64,000 bases of DNA, from NCBI GenBank assembly GCA_977017575.1, contig CDRNVI010000009.1, positions 62,001-126,000 of the forward strand, given 5' to 3'. The DNA is from Paramoeba atlantica (taxonomy: Eukaryota; Discosea). The position numbers and the translations under genes were made by a program. Positions 20,985-32,299 of the stretch are shown here, piece by piece; the first letter of the stretch is position 1, and every line of letters begins with the position of its first letter. The notes beneath the pieces were generated by a model. The model had not been told where the DNA came from. It worked only from the letters and a program-made list of their open reading frames with translations, and did not search any database.

Positions 20985-23245
20985 ATCCGGGGGAGAATGC
21001 TCTCCAGAGAAAGAGAAAAAGCAACTGCGGGAACGATCCACTCGCTTGTGGAAGCCTCCGTCGACAGCAGCAATTAACGTACGAGCGATGCGATCTCGGC
21101 GTTGAGTCCTCTGGAAAATTGTGCCTCGAGTGGGCTCGGAAAAATGTCTCAGGCATCCGGAATGATACTATGGGCCACTCACAGCATGTTCGATGTAAAG
21201 TATGTGGGTGGGTGACCCATAGCAAGGGGGAGAATTTTTGTTATAAACATTTGAAAGAGTGCTGCTCGAAGGCGCAGCAGGGGATGGAAGACTCCAGTGA
21301 AGTTGCAAATCCCAAGTCGCTAGAGGAGTACATCTTCGAAGCTCTCCCATGTTTCGCAGCTCAGAGCAATCTTTCTACCGAAGGATTCCTCGAGTGCGTA
21401 AAGAACTTATTTCAAGAATTTCCCCCCGACATACATCCTTCAGAAGCTGCATCGATCCTTCCTTCTCCTCGCGAATTTCATATCAGTGAACGTTGAATTG
21501 CCGACATGATCTGGGAAGACATTCGACGAACCATAGATGGAGCTAAATTCTTTGGCCTCGCCATCGACGATGGAGTTGACAGGGTTCTTAGCGAACATGT
21601 ACTTATCGCCATTTTGTATGTTGTGGATCGCCACTTTATTCTCCCACCTATCTACCACCCTAAGCACAAATCATTTAACGGTAGCGAGATGGCACAATTC
21701 CTGATAGAAGTACTTCGGTCATGCCTCTCCGAGAGCCGACTCCTAAAGTTGCGATTCATAATGGCAGACGGAGCCCCAGTAAATAATGTGGCTAGGCAGG
21801 AAATAGAAACCACTATGTTAGGCATTCGTGACTCTCTTGTTTCCGCAGAGGAAGAATTTTACTCGCGCCTCAGCTCTATCGGAAGCACGGACCGGGAGAA
21901 CATTGTAATTGGCGTGACGAAGCACTGTCCACGTGTCGCGCTATTACCATGCTTCGGACACTTGTTTCATAATATGGCCAAAGATGCAGTGCAGCACTAC
22001 GCAAATCTGCCAATTATGAAAGTAAGAACATACTTCTCCAGGATTTTCTATGCAGGGGACCGTGTGGGGGCAAAGAAGGGGAAGTATTTCGGAAAAGCTC
22101 TTGAAGATATATTAAGCGCCTTTGACGAAGAGACTCAAAAAGCTGAATCGTACTTTAAATCTTTTTATCGTTCTGTGAACAGCGAAAAACTTGACAAGAG
22201 GGGTCGCAGGGACACCATAGCTCATCTCAAGGAAGCATTGCAAACTCTCTCGAAAGTATCTTTAAAGGCACGCGATGTGTTTGCCGAACTGAATCAAACT
22301 CTGGAAATGGAAGACCAATGTGAGATTCTAATTGCGAAAGGTGCTAGTGTGCTGAAATCCATTGCACATTCTCATGAAATTCGAGCCGTCACTTCTCCCA
22401 AACTTGGCGGGGTCACGCGGTGGCTCGCGGATAAATTCGAAAGCATGAGGTTTTTGGCTGATCAGTTGCCTACTGTCCCATCCTTCATAAAAAGTGAACT
22501 GGAAACTCTGCGAGCCCCTCAATCTGTCCACCATTTGGCTGATTTGTTCGAAAACAACTCTTTGAACGACTTGATGCAGTCTGCGAAGGATTTCCTGAAA
22601 GACTGTATGCCGTTACGCATCGCACAAGAAAAATTCTCTGACATGCAGGATCGTCCTATGGCAACTCTTGTTCATCCAACTTTGCGACAGCTTGTCGAGT
22701 CTGCTGAGAATTCACCCAGGCATTTCTTAGAGTCGATACATCGGCACGTCAATAGAGTATGCTCAAACCACGAGATGAAGGTATGGGCAGCTGTGATGTG
22801 GTTTTCGCCTGAGTGGATCGTCTTATCCGCTCGACCTCGCAAGAAGGAATCCCTTTCAGTGGAATGGATAAATGATTTGTTGGGAACTGGCGACCCGATT
22901 TTCGACATTACTATTGAGGAATGGAGTACGTACGTAAACTGCGACGATTACCAGTGGACACCCGGCATGAGCGATCTTGAGTGGTGGCAAACACTTGGGT
23001 TGAAACATTTTCCGACAATTTTTGAAGCTGCATTGCATTACCTATGGCTTCCTCCGCTAGTGACGGCATGTGACTCTATCCTTTCGGTGCTTTCCTGGAA
23101 ATATTGTGCCCGTCAAGCTCGCATTGGAACAGATGTTGTAGCGACACAAATGTTTCTTCGCGGAAACGAGAACCCGCTACCGTATCGTACAAGTCGTGCA
23201 AAAAAGGCGGCAAAGCGTGGATCTGACATGGAACACTCCATATAA

Positions 23246-23610
23246 AATAATATCGAACTACATGGCGCACAGAGTATCATACATATAGAGTATCGTAGCA
23301 TACAGGGTATACATTGCGGTAAATATCAATTGAATTGCGGTAAATATAATATGTGGTAATATTGCGATAATATTCGTACGTCCAGAGCTCCGTTTTGTGG
23401 TATTTCTTCTCCGTATCTGAGATATTTTTCTCTGTTTTTTTTCTCAGTGTTCAACAAGCGAAATACTTTTTTCGTCCACAGCAACGGTTTATTGTACTAT
23501 TATGCACTATGTATTGACGTCGGAACTGGGTTCTGTGGTTTAACTCAGTGTCGTGTAAGTCCTTGAAGTATTCCTTCAGGTATCTTTATCAATTCAGAAT
23601 GGAATTTCAA
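23246..23610. other. Junction between hAT 3' region and LINE 3' end
   Basis: The hAT gene ends at 23245 and the antisense LINE reading frame ends at 23611. ATTGCGGTAAATAT occurs twice here (about 23314 and 23335); read on the LINE strand this could be a short repeated 3' tail. The exact boundary and target duplication were not identified. Confidence 0.4.
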
Positions 23611-26054
23611 TTAGCGGACACCCGCCTTCCTCCACTCTTTTACCGCGGAGGATAGTATCGCGGCGTTGCCTTTTTGAACAACCACATTAATGGCTTGTAG
23701 TGCATGACGCAGTAAACCTTTCTTGTCATACGTATACCTTGCGATCTCCTTTAGGAGGAGTACGGTGCGCTTCCCTGCCACACCAAAAATGGTAAATGCA
23801 AGGGAGTAGAAATGCATACCCCTTTTCGTGGCCATGTCACTGTGCGCTTTTACTTTCAAGCTTTCCACCCTTTCTAGAGTGTTGCCAGGCTCTACCCATT
23901 CGGCCTTAACAAAAGAAGGGGCGAGGGGGTTAACGACGGTCACGTCCACCAGACATATCTTCACTCCCAGCATAAAGCAGACGTCGGGGCCCTGACCAGC
24001 AGAGAATCGGGGTTCATGATTGTCAGGAGTGAATCCGTACTGTCGTAGCAAGTGCGCGAAGGCATTCTTAACAAGTTTGTGGCGAGTGGCCGCAGTGTCG
24101 CCTTTGACTTTATTGCAGTCAAGGGCGTGCACAACAAAATCTTTGTTTGAGAGGATGTCTCCGCACTCACATTGTGCGAAAGGGTCCGAAGTAGGTGCTA
24201 TCAAGTATCGCATGCGCATGGCTGTTTGCCATTCTGCGTCGCGCATGAAGTACTCACCCCGATTCCTACGCGCCTCTGTCCAATTGCGCGTTCTCTTGTC
24301 CATCAACTGAAGTGAATGGACGTCATGTAGTTCGCTGGTTTCTTTACGCACTGCTGACTTCGATTCTTCATATCTTGTCAAGGCAGAACGTCGTCTTTCC
24401 ATACACCCTAATACCTCAGCTTTTGTGCGAGAATACAGAGTTGCCGCTTGCTGCGCAAAAGGTTTCGCCCCCAAAAGGTCGCCCGTCATGAGAGTACTGT
24501 GAAACGGGTTCTTTTCCAGGTCTTCGAAGCCTCCTAGAAGCTCTGAGGCACACTCCTGTATGGCCTTGTCCGCTAACACGTTGGCTTTTGCCGTTACCTC
24601 CGGCTCATGACACCGCATTAGGTAGTCCCACCGGGGGACTCCACATCTCTTCAGCAAAATGTAAGCACTTTGTAACGAGAGATGTTGCAGCCGATCCAGG
24701 AATGTCTGCAATTTAGGCATTTGGTTGACTACCCATCTGGTTTCATCCGCGCCTTCCTTGGAGACGAATGCACCTAGGAGCTTTTGTCCTTGCTCCGCAT
24801 GCTCTATGTTCATACCTCTGAAAGGAGCGTACTGGTCATTGAAATGCGTCGAAAGCTTACATTTGGCCGGATGTACCTCCAGTCCTATTCCCGAAGCGTG
24901 ATCACAGAGAGCGCCAAACGCCTGTGCGACACGTTCTGCCGGGCCGATGATTGAAAGGTCGTCTAGGTAAGCCCAAAGCGTCAGATCACTGAACTCATCC
25001 TTCAATTTTCCAAGAATTTGGTGCAAGCCGAGAGAAAACAGTAACGGTCCTAATGGGTCGCCTTGTCGGACTCCCCTCAGAACCTTAGTCGGCGAACACG
25101 AGGAGTTAAATATCGTAGTTGGAGCCCCATATACATATGAGGCCACCCCGTATAGCTCGTGAAATTCATCATTTCCCCTTAGATACTGAAACACCGCGCT
25201 TCTTTCAATTGAATTGAAGGCGTTACGGATGTCTACTGTCAAGAGCACAAAGTCCGCTTTTTGACGAAACGCGTTTCTTGCCCTTAATATTATTTTAGGT
25301 CCTCCGTTTCTTGTTCCAACACCAAATTGTGTATCTTGGAAAAGTCTGCCCGTTGCTTCTGCTACCCTGTCCATGGCGATTTGGCTAGCCAATTTAAGAA
25401 AGATTTCCCCCATTGCTATAGGTCGGCAGGCTGGGGATCCTTCTACGGAAGGGCCCTCCTTGCGCAGCAAGATCAGAGTGGAGCTGGTTAAGACGTCCGT
25501 TAGCTGAGCGTCTCGGGAGTTTCGCAGCACTGCTGTAGCTATCCAAGTAACGCAGGCCACGATATCCTGGTCCTCTAGGAGCGGTATAAGAAGTTCGCGT
25601 GTCCAGCCTGATGGGCCCGGCGCGGATCCTTTGGCGAGCTTTCTAGCCCTGTCAGTTAAGGTTTGCTTTTCGATGTCCATAGATTTTGCCGGCAAATGTT
25701 TATAACCCCGAAAGGCCTTTGGGTGAAGTCGATCTATGGCCTTAGCGATCTCTTCAGTAGATAGTGGGTGTCGTTCCTTCGCCTCTAGCGCTTTTGCCGC
25801 TTTCCCGATCGCACCAAGTTTAAGCAGTGCCTCTGCTCGGCCTACCGGGTTAAATTTTGCCACACTTTTGGTATAAGCGAAGGGGTAAATTTTGGTTCTT
25901 GCTCGGCCATCCGCTTTCGTAGTTCATACGCCAGTTGCCGATGAGTCAGTTGACTTTCGGGCAGGAATAAGAACTGCTTCACTGCGCATAATAGGTTCCA
26001 CGACATCTTTGCTTTTGTGTCTGTGTGTTGTATTTCAGTCTCTGCATATTCCAC
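23611..26054 (-). CDS. LINE ORF2: reverse transcriptase with restriction-like endonuclease
   Basis: Non-LTR retrotransposon polymerase. The frame starting at ATG 26054 overlaps ORF1 by 20 nt and covers the first about 60 residues; a frame change near 25860-25880 links it to the main 750-codon frame. RT motifs: SAPGPSGWTRELL, LLTVDIRNAF (Asp), GVRQGDPLGPLLF, and YLDD at residues 299-302 of the main frame. The C-terminus has a CxC...HxxxC knuckle (C565, C567, H579, C583) and then GPD...D (P626, D627, D640) followed by VTVV, the PD-(x12)-D arrangement of restriction-like endonucleases. This groups it with CRE/R2/NeSL-type LINEs; the exact clade is uncertain. No APE endonuclease is present. Confidence 0.9.
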
Positions 26055-28236
26055 CGCATAATTCCTTCCAGCACGGTAATTGCAGGTGATATAATTTACG
26101 CAGACTAGGTCGCGTAATCAGTTTTGTGTATGTTTCCCGCAGGCTTTGTATTTCGTGGAGTTGACGAGGCGGAAGATTTGTCGTATTACACAGTTTCTGT
26201 GAGATATGCGATCCCGATTGAACCTCTTTGGTTGAACAATCTTCGAATATTCCTCCAACAATCTTCTCCAGTATGGCCCCACGTGGGACTGCTTCTGAGG
26301 CCCCAGATATGCAAGGGCTTCCAGGGTGAATTTCTTCCAGATTCAACACATCTTTAACTCTTGTTTTGCTTCCCTTGGGCCGGCCGCGTGGGCGCTCCGG
26401 GCCTGGGTTTCCCTCTATCGTCGAGTCTGCTTGGATCTGAAGTGACCCGAGATCCAACGAACCTGAAGGTGTGAACTTTCTTCCGGGGGGTCGGCCCCTC
26501 TTCTTACCCGGTCCGGGGTTGCTTTCAATGCAGCCTCGGATCAGCTGGGTGCGTACTTGCGCTTTGGACCAACCAGAGTTGGCGATGACGTTTTTAGTTG
26601 ACCGGAAACACCACACTGCCCGTGGGCCGGGGTTGCTCTCAATACCCCCTCTTATTAACCATGTATGAACTTGGTCTTTGGACCAGCCAGTTTCTGATGA
26701 CAGAACTTCCGGTGGCCTAAAGCACCACCATGAAACCCCGCTCGCATCCTTAATTTGTTCCCAGGATTTTGACAAAGAAAGTTCAATGCCTAGAAAGTGG
26801 CAGATAGCAACAGGGTACTCAACCGGCGCTACACCCTCAGGTATACGGATTGGGTGATCTTCAATTTGACAATAAATTGGGATTTCGTTGCCTGACTTTT
26901 CTCCTGGTGGGGCCTTGATAGTAGCCCCGTACACGCATTCCGTCGTCGGGGGACCGATAATCCCAGAGAGAGGTAACTCTTCATATGAGGTGGGATCCAC
27001 GATTTGAATAAGGCCGTTTGGGAGTTGAATTGTGGCTGCCACGTGATCTCGGAGCAATCCAAGTGACGCGCTTGGGCTGAGCCCTGTTACCAGGACGTGG
27101 GACGTTTTCTCCGGTTCCAGGAACAACGCCACTTTGGTCACATAGGATGCATGAGTCTCCGAATCAAGGGAAGAAATATCATCTTCATCCCACTCGCCGC
27201 CGAAACCACCTGGTTCGTCAATGGAAGGCCTAGAACTGGGGGTAGCACGTTTAGGGGGCGGCGCACGTTCGAGGTGGAGGTGGGTAACGCGAGGAAGAAA
27301 TCGCGACGCGATGTGGAGGCTGGAATCTTCCTCTTGATTTATTATGCGATCTCGCATTTTGGTATATGACAAAAACAAGCTTTCTCTTTTCAGCGCCTGA
27401 GATTGAATAAATCTCGCATTTTGCTTCTCCCTAGCGGCGGAGTGCGACCGCTGATGTTCCTCCAGGGAAGACTGATCCATAAATTTGCGATGGCATGTGG
27501 AACAAATGTGGCCACCGCGCTCGACAATCCGCAGTGCATTTTGGCACTGCTGCTGCAGGTTTAACATGTGGTGCATGTGTTGTTCCTGCAGACGCCGAGC
27601 TTGTAACATCCACTTGTATTCTAGCTTGAGACTCTGAGTCTGTAACTTGTGGATTGCAATCATATTATGAAGAGCGCCGTACTTGGCGACTTCCTGAGTC
27701 TGAAGCTCCCGCTTCAGTTCCCCAAACCGTTCTGCAAAGGACTTCCCTGGTTTCAGCGCTTTCGGTTTAGAGGCCACTTGGTCGTCATCTAGGCGTGAAG
27801 TCCCACCTGCGCGCTTGGGGAAGGGAGACAAGCGGGACGTGGTGGAAGTCCCGTAGTTCGACTTTGCGGGTTTTTTGGACTCTTTGAGAGAATGACCAGC
27901 TGTCAAGTGTGAATAAGTCAGACGTGATGGAGCCTTCTTGTCCTCATTCGAGCTGCCCTTCGAGAAACGAAGAGACGAAAACGGATTGTGAACTGCGGGA
28001 GCTGGATCAAGTCGTTTTTGAGATTCTGTGAGATCCCCCTTGGAACTATTGGCCGGGCGTTTACCTGCACGACCAGACGGTACATTCGCGTTGTCCACAT
28101 TCGCGAGCGTTTGGAGACCACGAATACGATGGTCCCCCCGGCGAAGGTTGTGAGCAACTGTTCTCTTTTCGGAGAGAGAGGAAATGAAAGACGTAAAAAG
28201 TTGAAATAGATCTTCAGTCTTCACTCCTGCCACCAT
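26035..28236 (-). CDS. LINE ORF1 with C2H2 finger, three 2A-like motifs and AT-hooks
   Basis: A 733-residue protein from the ATG at 28236. The N-terminal 180 residues are basic and disordered. A probable coiled coil (about 190-240) precedes a C2H2 zinc finger (C245, C248, H261, H265). The C-terminal third holds three 2A-like motifs: GIESNPGP (531-538), CIESNPGP (569-576) and TIEGNPGP (606-613). The first two are in duplicated modules W-C-F ... GWSK-D/A-QV ... LIRG. AT-hook-like KKRGRPPGRK (578-587) and PRGRPKGSK (616-624) follow the second and third. 2A peptides make ribosomes skip the Gly-Pro bond. Here the usual Asp before (V/I)E is Gly, Cys or Thr, so activity is uncertain. Likely RNA- or DNA-binding partner of ORF2. 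Confidence 0.85.
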   Translation of the reverse strand: MVAGVKTEDLFQLFTSFISSLSEKRTVAHNLRRGDHRIRGLQTLANVDNANVPSGRAGKRPANSSKGDLTESQKRLDPAPAVHNPFSSLRFSKGSSNEDKKAPSRLTYSHLTAGHSLKESKKPAKSNYGTSTTSRLSPFPKRAGGTSRLDDDQVASKPKALKPGKSFAERFGELKRELQTQEVAKYGALHNMIAIHKLQTQSLKLEYKWMLQARRLQEQHMHHMLNLQQQCQNALRIVERGGHICSTCHRKFMDQSSLEEHQRSHSAAREKQNARFIQSQALKRESLFLSYTKMRDRIINQEEDSSLHIASRFLPRVTHLHLERAPPPKRATPSSRPSIDEPGGFGGEWDEDDISSLDSETHASYVTKVALFLEPEKTSHVLVTGLSPSASLGLLRDHVAATIQLPNGLIQIVDPTSYEELPLSGIIGPPTTECVYGATIKAPPGEKSGNEIPIYCQIEDHPIRIPEGVAPVEYPVAICHFLGIELSLSKSWEQIKDASGVSWWCFRPPEVLSSETGWSKDQVHTWLIRGGIESNPGPRAVWCFRSTKNVIANSGWSKAQVRTQLIRGCIESNPGPGKKRGRPPGRKFTPSGSLDLGSLQIQADSTIEGNPGPERPRGRPKGSKTRVKDVLNLEEIHPGSPCISGASEAVPRGAILEKIVGGIFEDCSTKEVQSGSHISQKLCNTTNLPPRQLHEIQSLRETYTKLITRPSLRKLYHLQLPCWKELCGGICRD

Positions 28237-28968
28237 TGGCTCCTTAGCGCCGAGAAAACATTTCGGACAGATTTTGTACGCATTATTCGCTTGAATCGGC
28301 GATCACAATCACGGCATGTTCTCTTGGGGAATTCCCAGGCGGGCATGTGGGAGTGAGAGACTAGAAGTAAAACAACAAGGAATGGAATCAACAAGGTACA
28401 TAAACTGTAATCTTTATTGTTAATTCAGAATAACATATAAATAAATATTTATGCATTGATGAAAATAGCCACGTTTAGTATTTTTTATTACACTACAATA
28501 TATTAATTTTATTCGTATATTCGTGCTACACGCTCTTGATCTGTTTCTTTTCTTACATCATATACCAATGAAAAATATGTGAGGAAGCGTTTATGCGCGG
28601 AATGCGAGATCTGAGCTCCTTTCACCCCTCAACTCACTTTTTCACGCACTCGACTCAACTTTCGCTCAGGATAAGCATCCTTTCACCTCTCTGTGCGCAT
28701 CTGCGCTGTGGTAAACCAAATCAATTCCTGATTTTTAAGGAAGTTTATTGGTTAATTTGTTAAGTAACTGTTGGAGAATGAAGCATTCAGCATATTCTTC
28801 TGCTTCCTTTGTCTTGAACGTTGAATTGCTTGAGGTTTTCCATGCGTCCGTTGATTACGATTAGTAAATACCCAGTCTACAAAAAAGTAGTATCTCATAG
28901 TATATACTATAGTATATACTAGCTGAATACTAGTGTTTTAGTATATACTAGTATACTAGTTAGACTAT
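28237..28968. other. LINE 5' region and hAT right terminal region
   Basis: Holds the LINE leader and, from about 28886, the hAT right end with its AGTATATACTATAGTATATA palindrome. The boundary between them is not resolved. No gene. Confidence 0.5.
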
Positions 28969-28976
28969 GAGTCTAA

Positions 28977-29459
28977 TGCTTCATTGCTCGCTTAAAGCAG
29001 CATCAACTTTTCTATAACAGCCGCCATATGAAGCACGTTCTACGTTCATTCTTTGGCTTGCTATGGAACGCTGAGTGCGTTCACTGGGAAGTCGAAAAGC
29101 CAAATCTTTACCCCGATTCCGTGGAGCACTTAAAAGAAACTGATTCGCGAGTCGCTGAGTGGAAGACACGAAGTTTCTGCTCCTGTAAGTTTCATAAGGA
29201 TGATAAAGAAGATCAAGCGTATATCAAAAAGTATCGCGATCATACTAAACTACTGGTTCACATGTCCGGAGTGCGCCCTGGTAAATGTCCTGCACATGGG
29301 GTAAAAGGAAAAACTACGTATCTGAGGTTGACGAAGAGCGAGATAAAGGACAGGGATTCTGAAATAAGAAAGCAGAAAAGAATTGATCAGCAGGAACGAA
29401 GGAAACAAAGCAAACGACTTAATCGTCAAGCTCTTTCGGAATTTAAGCAAGGTGAATAA
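28977..29459 (+). pseudogene. Unrecognised ORF, 3' part, split by the hAT insertion
   Basis: From 28977 the frame CFIARLKQHQLFYNSRHMKH is open to the TAA at 29457-29459. It is in frame with the part ending RRIRNRVY at 19163 once the hAT element and one target copy are removed. It contains a cysteine/histidine cluster (FCSCKFH, CPAHG) and ends in a lysine/arginine-rich helix (KRIDQQERRKQSKRLNRQ). No known family recognised. An internal ATG at 29028 could give a 143-residue product if the piece is still expressed. Confidence 0.55.
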
Positions 29460-29785
29460 AGCAGTCACATGTAGTAGTCGTACATGTATGAATGGTCCAT
29501 GTATGTATGGACAGAGTAATATTAGTAGTTGACACTGAAAGCAATGATAATTTCGTATGATTTGACCATATCTATACTTTAAACCTATGTAGAACACTAT
29601 TACTCTATTGCCGAACCCCTACATGGACCACGAACTAGTCTCCGTACTCGCTCCCTACACACCTGCTGCACCCCCTGCGCCCCCCACCTGGACCCGACTT
29701 CCACCCCCTGGAACCCCCACCCGGATCCTCCAGCGAACTCCATAGCCGAAAAAAACGCCAAGTAAAAAAAAACGGGGGTGCCGGG

Positions 29786-30200
29786 GTGATGGCATGGATG
29801 GGATATAGTGTAATACATGGTTGGTGGTTTCATATTTTTGAAGCTACATCCTCTGTAATGGGAGCAAGTCTTAGGGAGGCTCTGAATGACACAGGTGTTA
29901 TTGAATATTTTAGAAATCACCGAAATGCAATACTTCAATATGATGGGGCGTCTACTCACAATATTTTAAAAAGAAACACGAAAGCTGGAAGTTTAAAATG
30001 GCCCCCCAAATCCCCTGATTTAAATCCTATTGAAACTATATGGGGAATGATGGAGTATTATCAAAAAAAATATAACCAAAGCTCAAAATCGAGGCGAGTT
30101 GAGCCGAGTTTTGAGGGATGTTTTGCAATGAGTGAAGGATAATAAGGCTGATACTGTAGAAAATATGTGTAAGAATTATTTAAAGCGTATGCATCTATAA
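29786..30200 (+). pseudogene. Mariner-like transposase C-terminal fragment (DD29E type)
   Basis: MMAWMGYSVIHGWWFHIFEA, then QYDGASTHN and WPPKSPDLNPIETIW give the second Asp and the Glu of the catalytic triad with 29 residues between them, the same spacing as in the gene at 50037. The N-terminal half is missing. The frame then decays, but KNYLKRM appears near 30190. A family C element end closes at 30498, so this may be the remains of that family's transposase. Confidence 0.65.
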
Positions 30201-30460
30201 TAATAGAGAAGAAGGTAATAGAGAAGAAAGGAGATCACATAGGCTATTAAACTGGCGGATTCGACGCACTTTAGATTTTCTTTCACCAAAACATTTTCAT
30301 ATTTTTGCGAAAAAAAATGTTAAAAATCCATATAATATTTTTTTTGACCTCAGCCCGCCGTTTCGTTTTATTTAACTAAACTGAGCTAAAAAAAAAAACG
30401 CTCTACTTTTTTATTCTACACATTTTCAAAAAAAAGATAAGCTCTCAACTCCACCTGTAC

Positions 30461-30498
30461 GAAAATTAAGGGGGGGGACTTCTATCCTTTAAGGGGTG
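30461..30498. repeat. Right end of a family C element
   Basis: A G run, then ACTTCTATCCTTTAAGGGGTG, followed by TA; inverted match to the ends at 2791, 14994 and 15229. Confidence 0.65.
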
Positions 30499-30564
30499 TA
30501 TAATACAACCCTACTTATTTTGCTTCTAAATCGAAAATTCTTTCAATCGTTTCATTCTCTCTCT

Positions 30565-31387
30565 ATGTTTGGCATCTCGGCAGCACAGGTGAGGGAGTTC
30601 TACAGCGAGCTCCGACGTGTGCATGGACCCGATGTTACGGAGACTGCTTACCGTCATGTTCAGTCATCATTGGGCATCTGTTCTCTGAATTGCACATGGG
30701 AACAGTTGTACGATGTCCAAAGGGCGTGGCTCTCACCGGACGCCCCGTTGATTTCAATTCGGACTCTCCGGGATGATTTTACTCGTGTGGCGCAGCTGTG
30801 CCGTTCACCCCTGCTCATGAACCCCGAGCTACGGTTTACCCAGGGAGTATCATGGTTATCTGACGTAACCTGCATGCTGGACGTCACGACGATCCCATGT
30901 CGTGCAAGAAAACCGAGAGAAACACCTGATGAAACAACCCGAGATAGCACCTATTCGGGAAAGCACCGGCAGCACTGCTTCAAGGTGGAAGTTTTGGCTA
31001 ACTCTGACCGGAATTCCATTTTTCTTTCGCGGACCAGTTGTTGGCAGCATGTATGATGCCAAAATTTATTAGAGTACTAGTGTGCACCGTACTCTGCTGT
31101 TCACTCACCACAAAGATGAAATGTTCTTGACCGATCTAGGGTACATAAGTTGGGCGCACTGCCTTGTACCCCATAAGAAAAGTGGCCGTGGTCTCACCGA
31201 TGATGAAAAACGTGTGAATGAAAGGATTTCGCTGATTCGCTCTCGAATTGAGCGACGTTTTGCACATTTCGATAAGTTTCGTTTTCTTCATGGTACTGAT
31301 CATGATATACCATGGGTCAGATACGCTTTTGAAATTATTTCTGTAGTTACGTCCATACGGACTGCTGGCTACTCAGCCGCAGTATGA
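30565..31387 (+). pseudogene. PIF/Harbinger- or IS5-like (DDE_Tnp_4) transposase, broken
   Basis: From the ATG at 30565 the frame reaches SDVTCMLDVTTIPC and STYSGKHRQHCFKVEV, matching the first Asp and the 'Y-S-G-K ... H-x-x-K' box of DDE_Tnp_4 transposases. A change of frame near 31010 and a TAG near 31070 lead into FLTDLGYISW (second Asp), PHKKSGRGLTDDEKRVNERI and SRIERRFAHFDKFRFL (Glu). About 270 residues of the family core are represented. At least two breaks; non-functional. Confidence 0.7.
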
Positions 31388-32299
31388 TTTCGATTCCATT
31401 ATAAATTTAAGTTTGAAATCGACAAGTGATGGTGAGTGTTTATGTAGTAAAGGGTGCGGTCTAGTTGAGGGTATCGAAAGCCGCAGAGAGTGGCTTAAGG
31501 AAAATATAGATGGCGTTGCCTATGAGCCCAAAAAATCAAGTAGTGTGCTAAATAATATTATTTATTCAAGGCTCGTGATAATTTTGTAGTTGTAAATAAG
31601 TGTATCAGGGTTACCCCTTTTGGTAAAATCACTCGTATGTTCCTTTTAGTAGATTTGTTATTAACCGTACAGATTTGTGACTAACCGTAATTTTCATTCA
31701 GATTTCCTCTCCAGCAATGCCCGGATTCATGAAGCCTCGACTTCGCCTTCTACGTCCCGGCCCCCCACCCCCATCCATTCCACACTCCGCATTCCTGTTC
31801 TTGCACTGAGATAAGTAGGTACACCGCACAGAAACCGCACCGAATCCCCACCCGCAGCCCCTCATGTACACGTTCTTAACATTTTCAATGCTGGCACACA
31901 CGAACAGCCCCCCAGCCCCGGCCATCATCTCTGCTGAAATGTAGCACCCCCTTTAACATGGAAACAAAGAATATTTCGAAGAACTTGCCCAACACGCTGT
32001 GCGATGTAAACGTTTAGTCAGATATCGCTTTCGTGATCAAACTTCCCCCCCACCCCAATACACTATGCGCCTTACCTCCACGTAAGTTCGAAAAACGCAC
32101 AGGAAATAAAAGCGTCGCGAAGCGGCGCATTTTTTTTCTTCGGGGGGAGGGGCGGATTCTCCCCTCTTACGCCCCCCCTAATATGCACAAACTTCAAAAA
32201 CGTGTGCATACTAAAGGGGGGCTCACAGTATATGAGAGTTGGTTATAGAGAACTTGTTATTCTGCCATCAAACTCAATTACATGTGTTTCGTCTTCAGG
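31388..32299. other. Non-coding stretch with C-tract element ends
   Basis: At 32173-32230 CCCCCCTAATATGCACAAAC and GTGTGCATACTAAAGG-G-run form a small palindrome ending in CTCACAGTATA. No gene elsewhere. Confidence 0.45.

Larger units (their letters stand above)
19392..23245 (+). pseudogene. hAT transposase, split by an IS30-type insertion and with one in-frame TGA
   Basis: The N-terminus is 19392-19574 (MTQRSKNSESAPSTP...), resembling MARQRRLEQTPSTP of the second copy at 58214. After removal of 19575-20986 the frame continues at 20987. A BED-type zinc finger follows (CKVCGWVTHSKGENFCYKHL, then KECC). A TGA at 21494-21496 interrupts the frame before the catalytic region LAIDDGVDRVLSEHVLIAIL. 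CFGHLFHNM and the C-terminal dimerisation segment WWQTLGLKHFPTIFEAALHY are present, the latter typical of hAT. The last 579 codons from 21506 are open. It is a divergent hAT, recognised by motif order and not by close similarity. Confidence 0.75.
23611..28236 (-). mobile_element. Two-ORF non-LTR retrotransposon (LINE), RLE type
   Basis: ORF1 (26035-28236) and ORF2 (23611-26054) run on the minus strand inside the hAT element. The 5' region extends beyond 28236 and the 3' end below 23611, but neither terminus was fixed. Both ORFs are almost intact; only the start of ORF2 needs a frame change, so the copy is young or uses frameshifting. Confidence 0.85.
19164..28968. mobile_element. hAT element, about 9.8 kb because two other elements lie within it
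   Basis: The inverted ends begin ATAGTCTAACTAGTAT at 19164 and end with the complement TAGACTAT at 28968. Inside each lies AGTATATACTATAGTATATA followed by a GAGATACTACTTTT segment; the right end has about 30 extra bases. Flanks GAGTCTAC (19156-19163) and GAGTCTAA (28969-28976) are an 8-bp target duplication with one mismatch, the size typical of hAT. The transposase gene lies about 230 bp inside the left end. An IS30-type element (19575-20984) and a LINE (about 23.6-28.3 kb) are inside it. Confidence 0.8.

Noticed and set aside
14994-30498. A single 15-kb element bounded by family C ends
   Set aside because: The ends match, but unrelated complete elements and their own target duplications lie between; separate small insertions explain the ends better.
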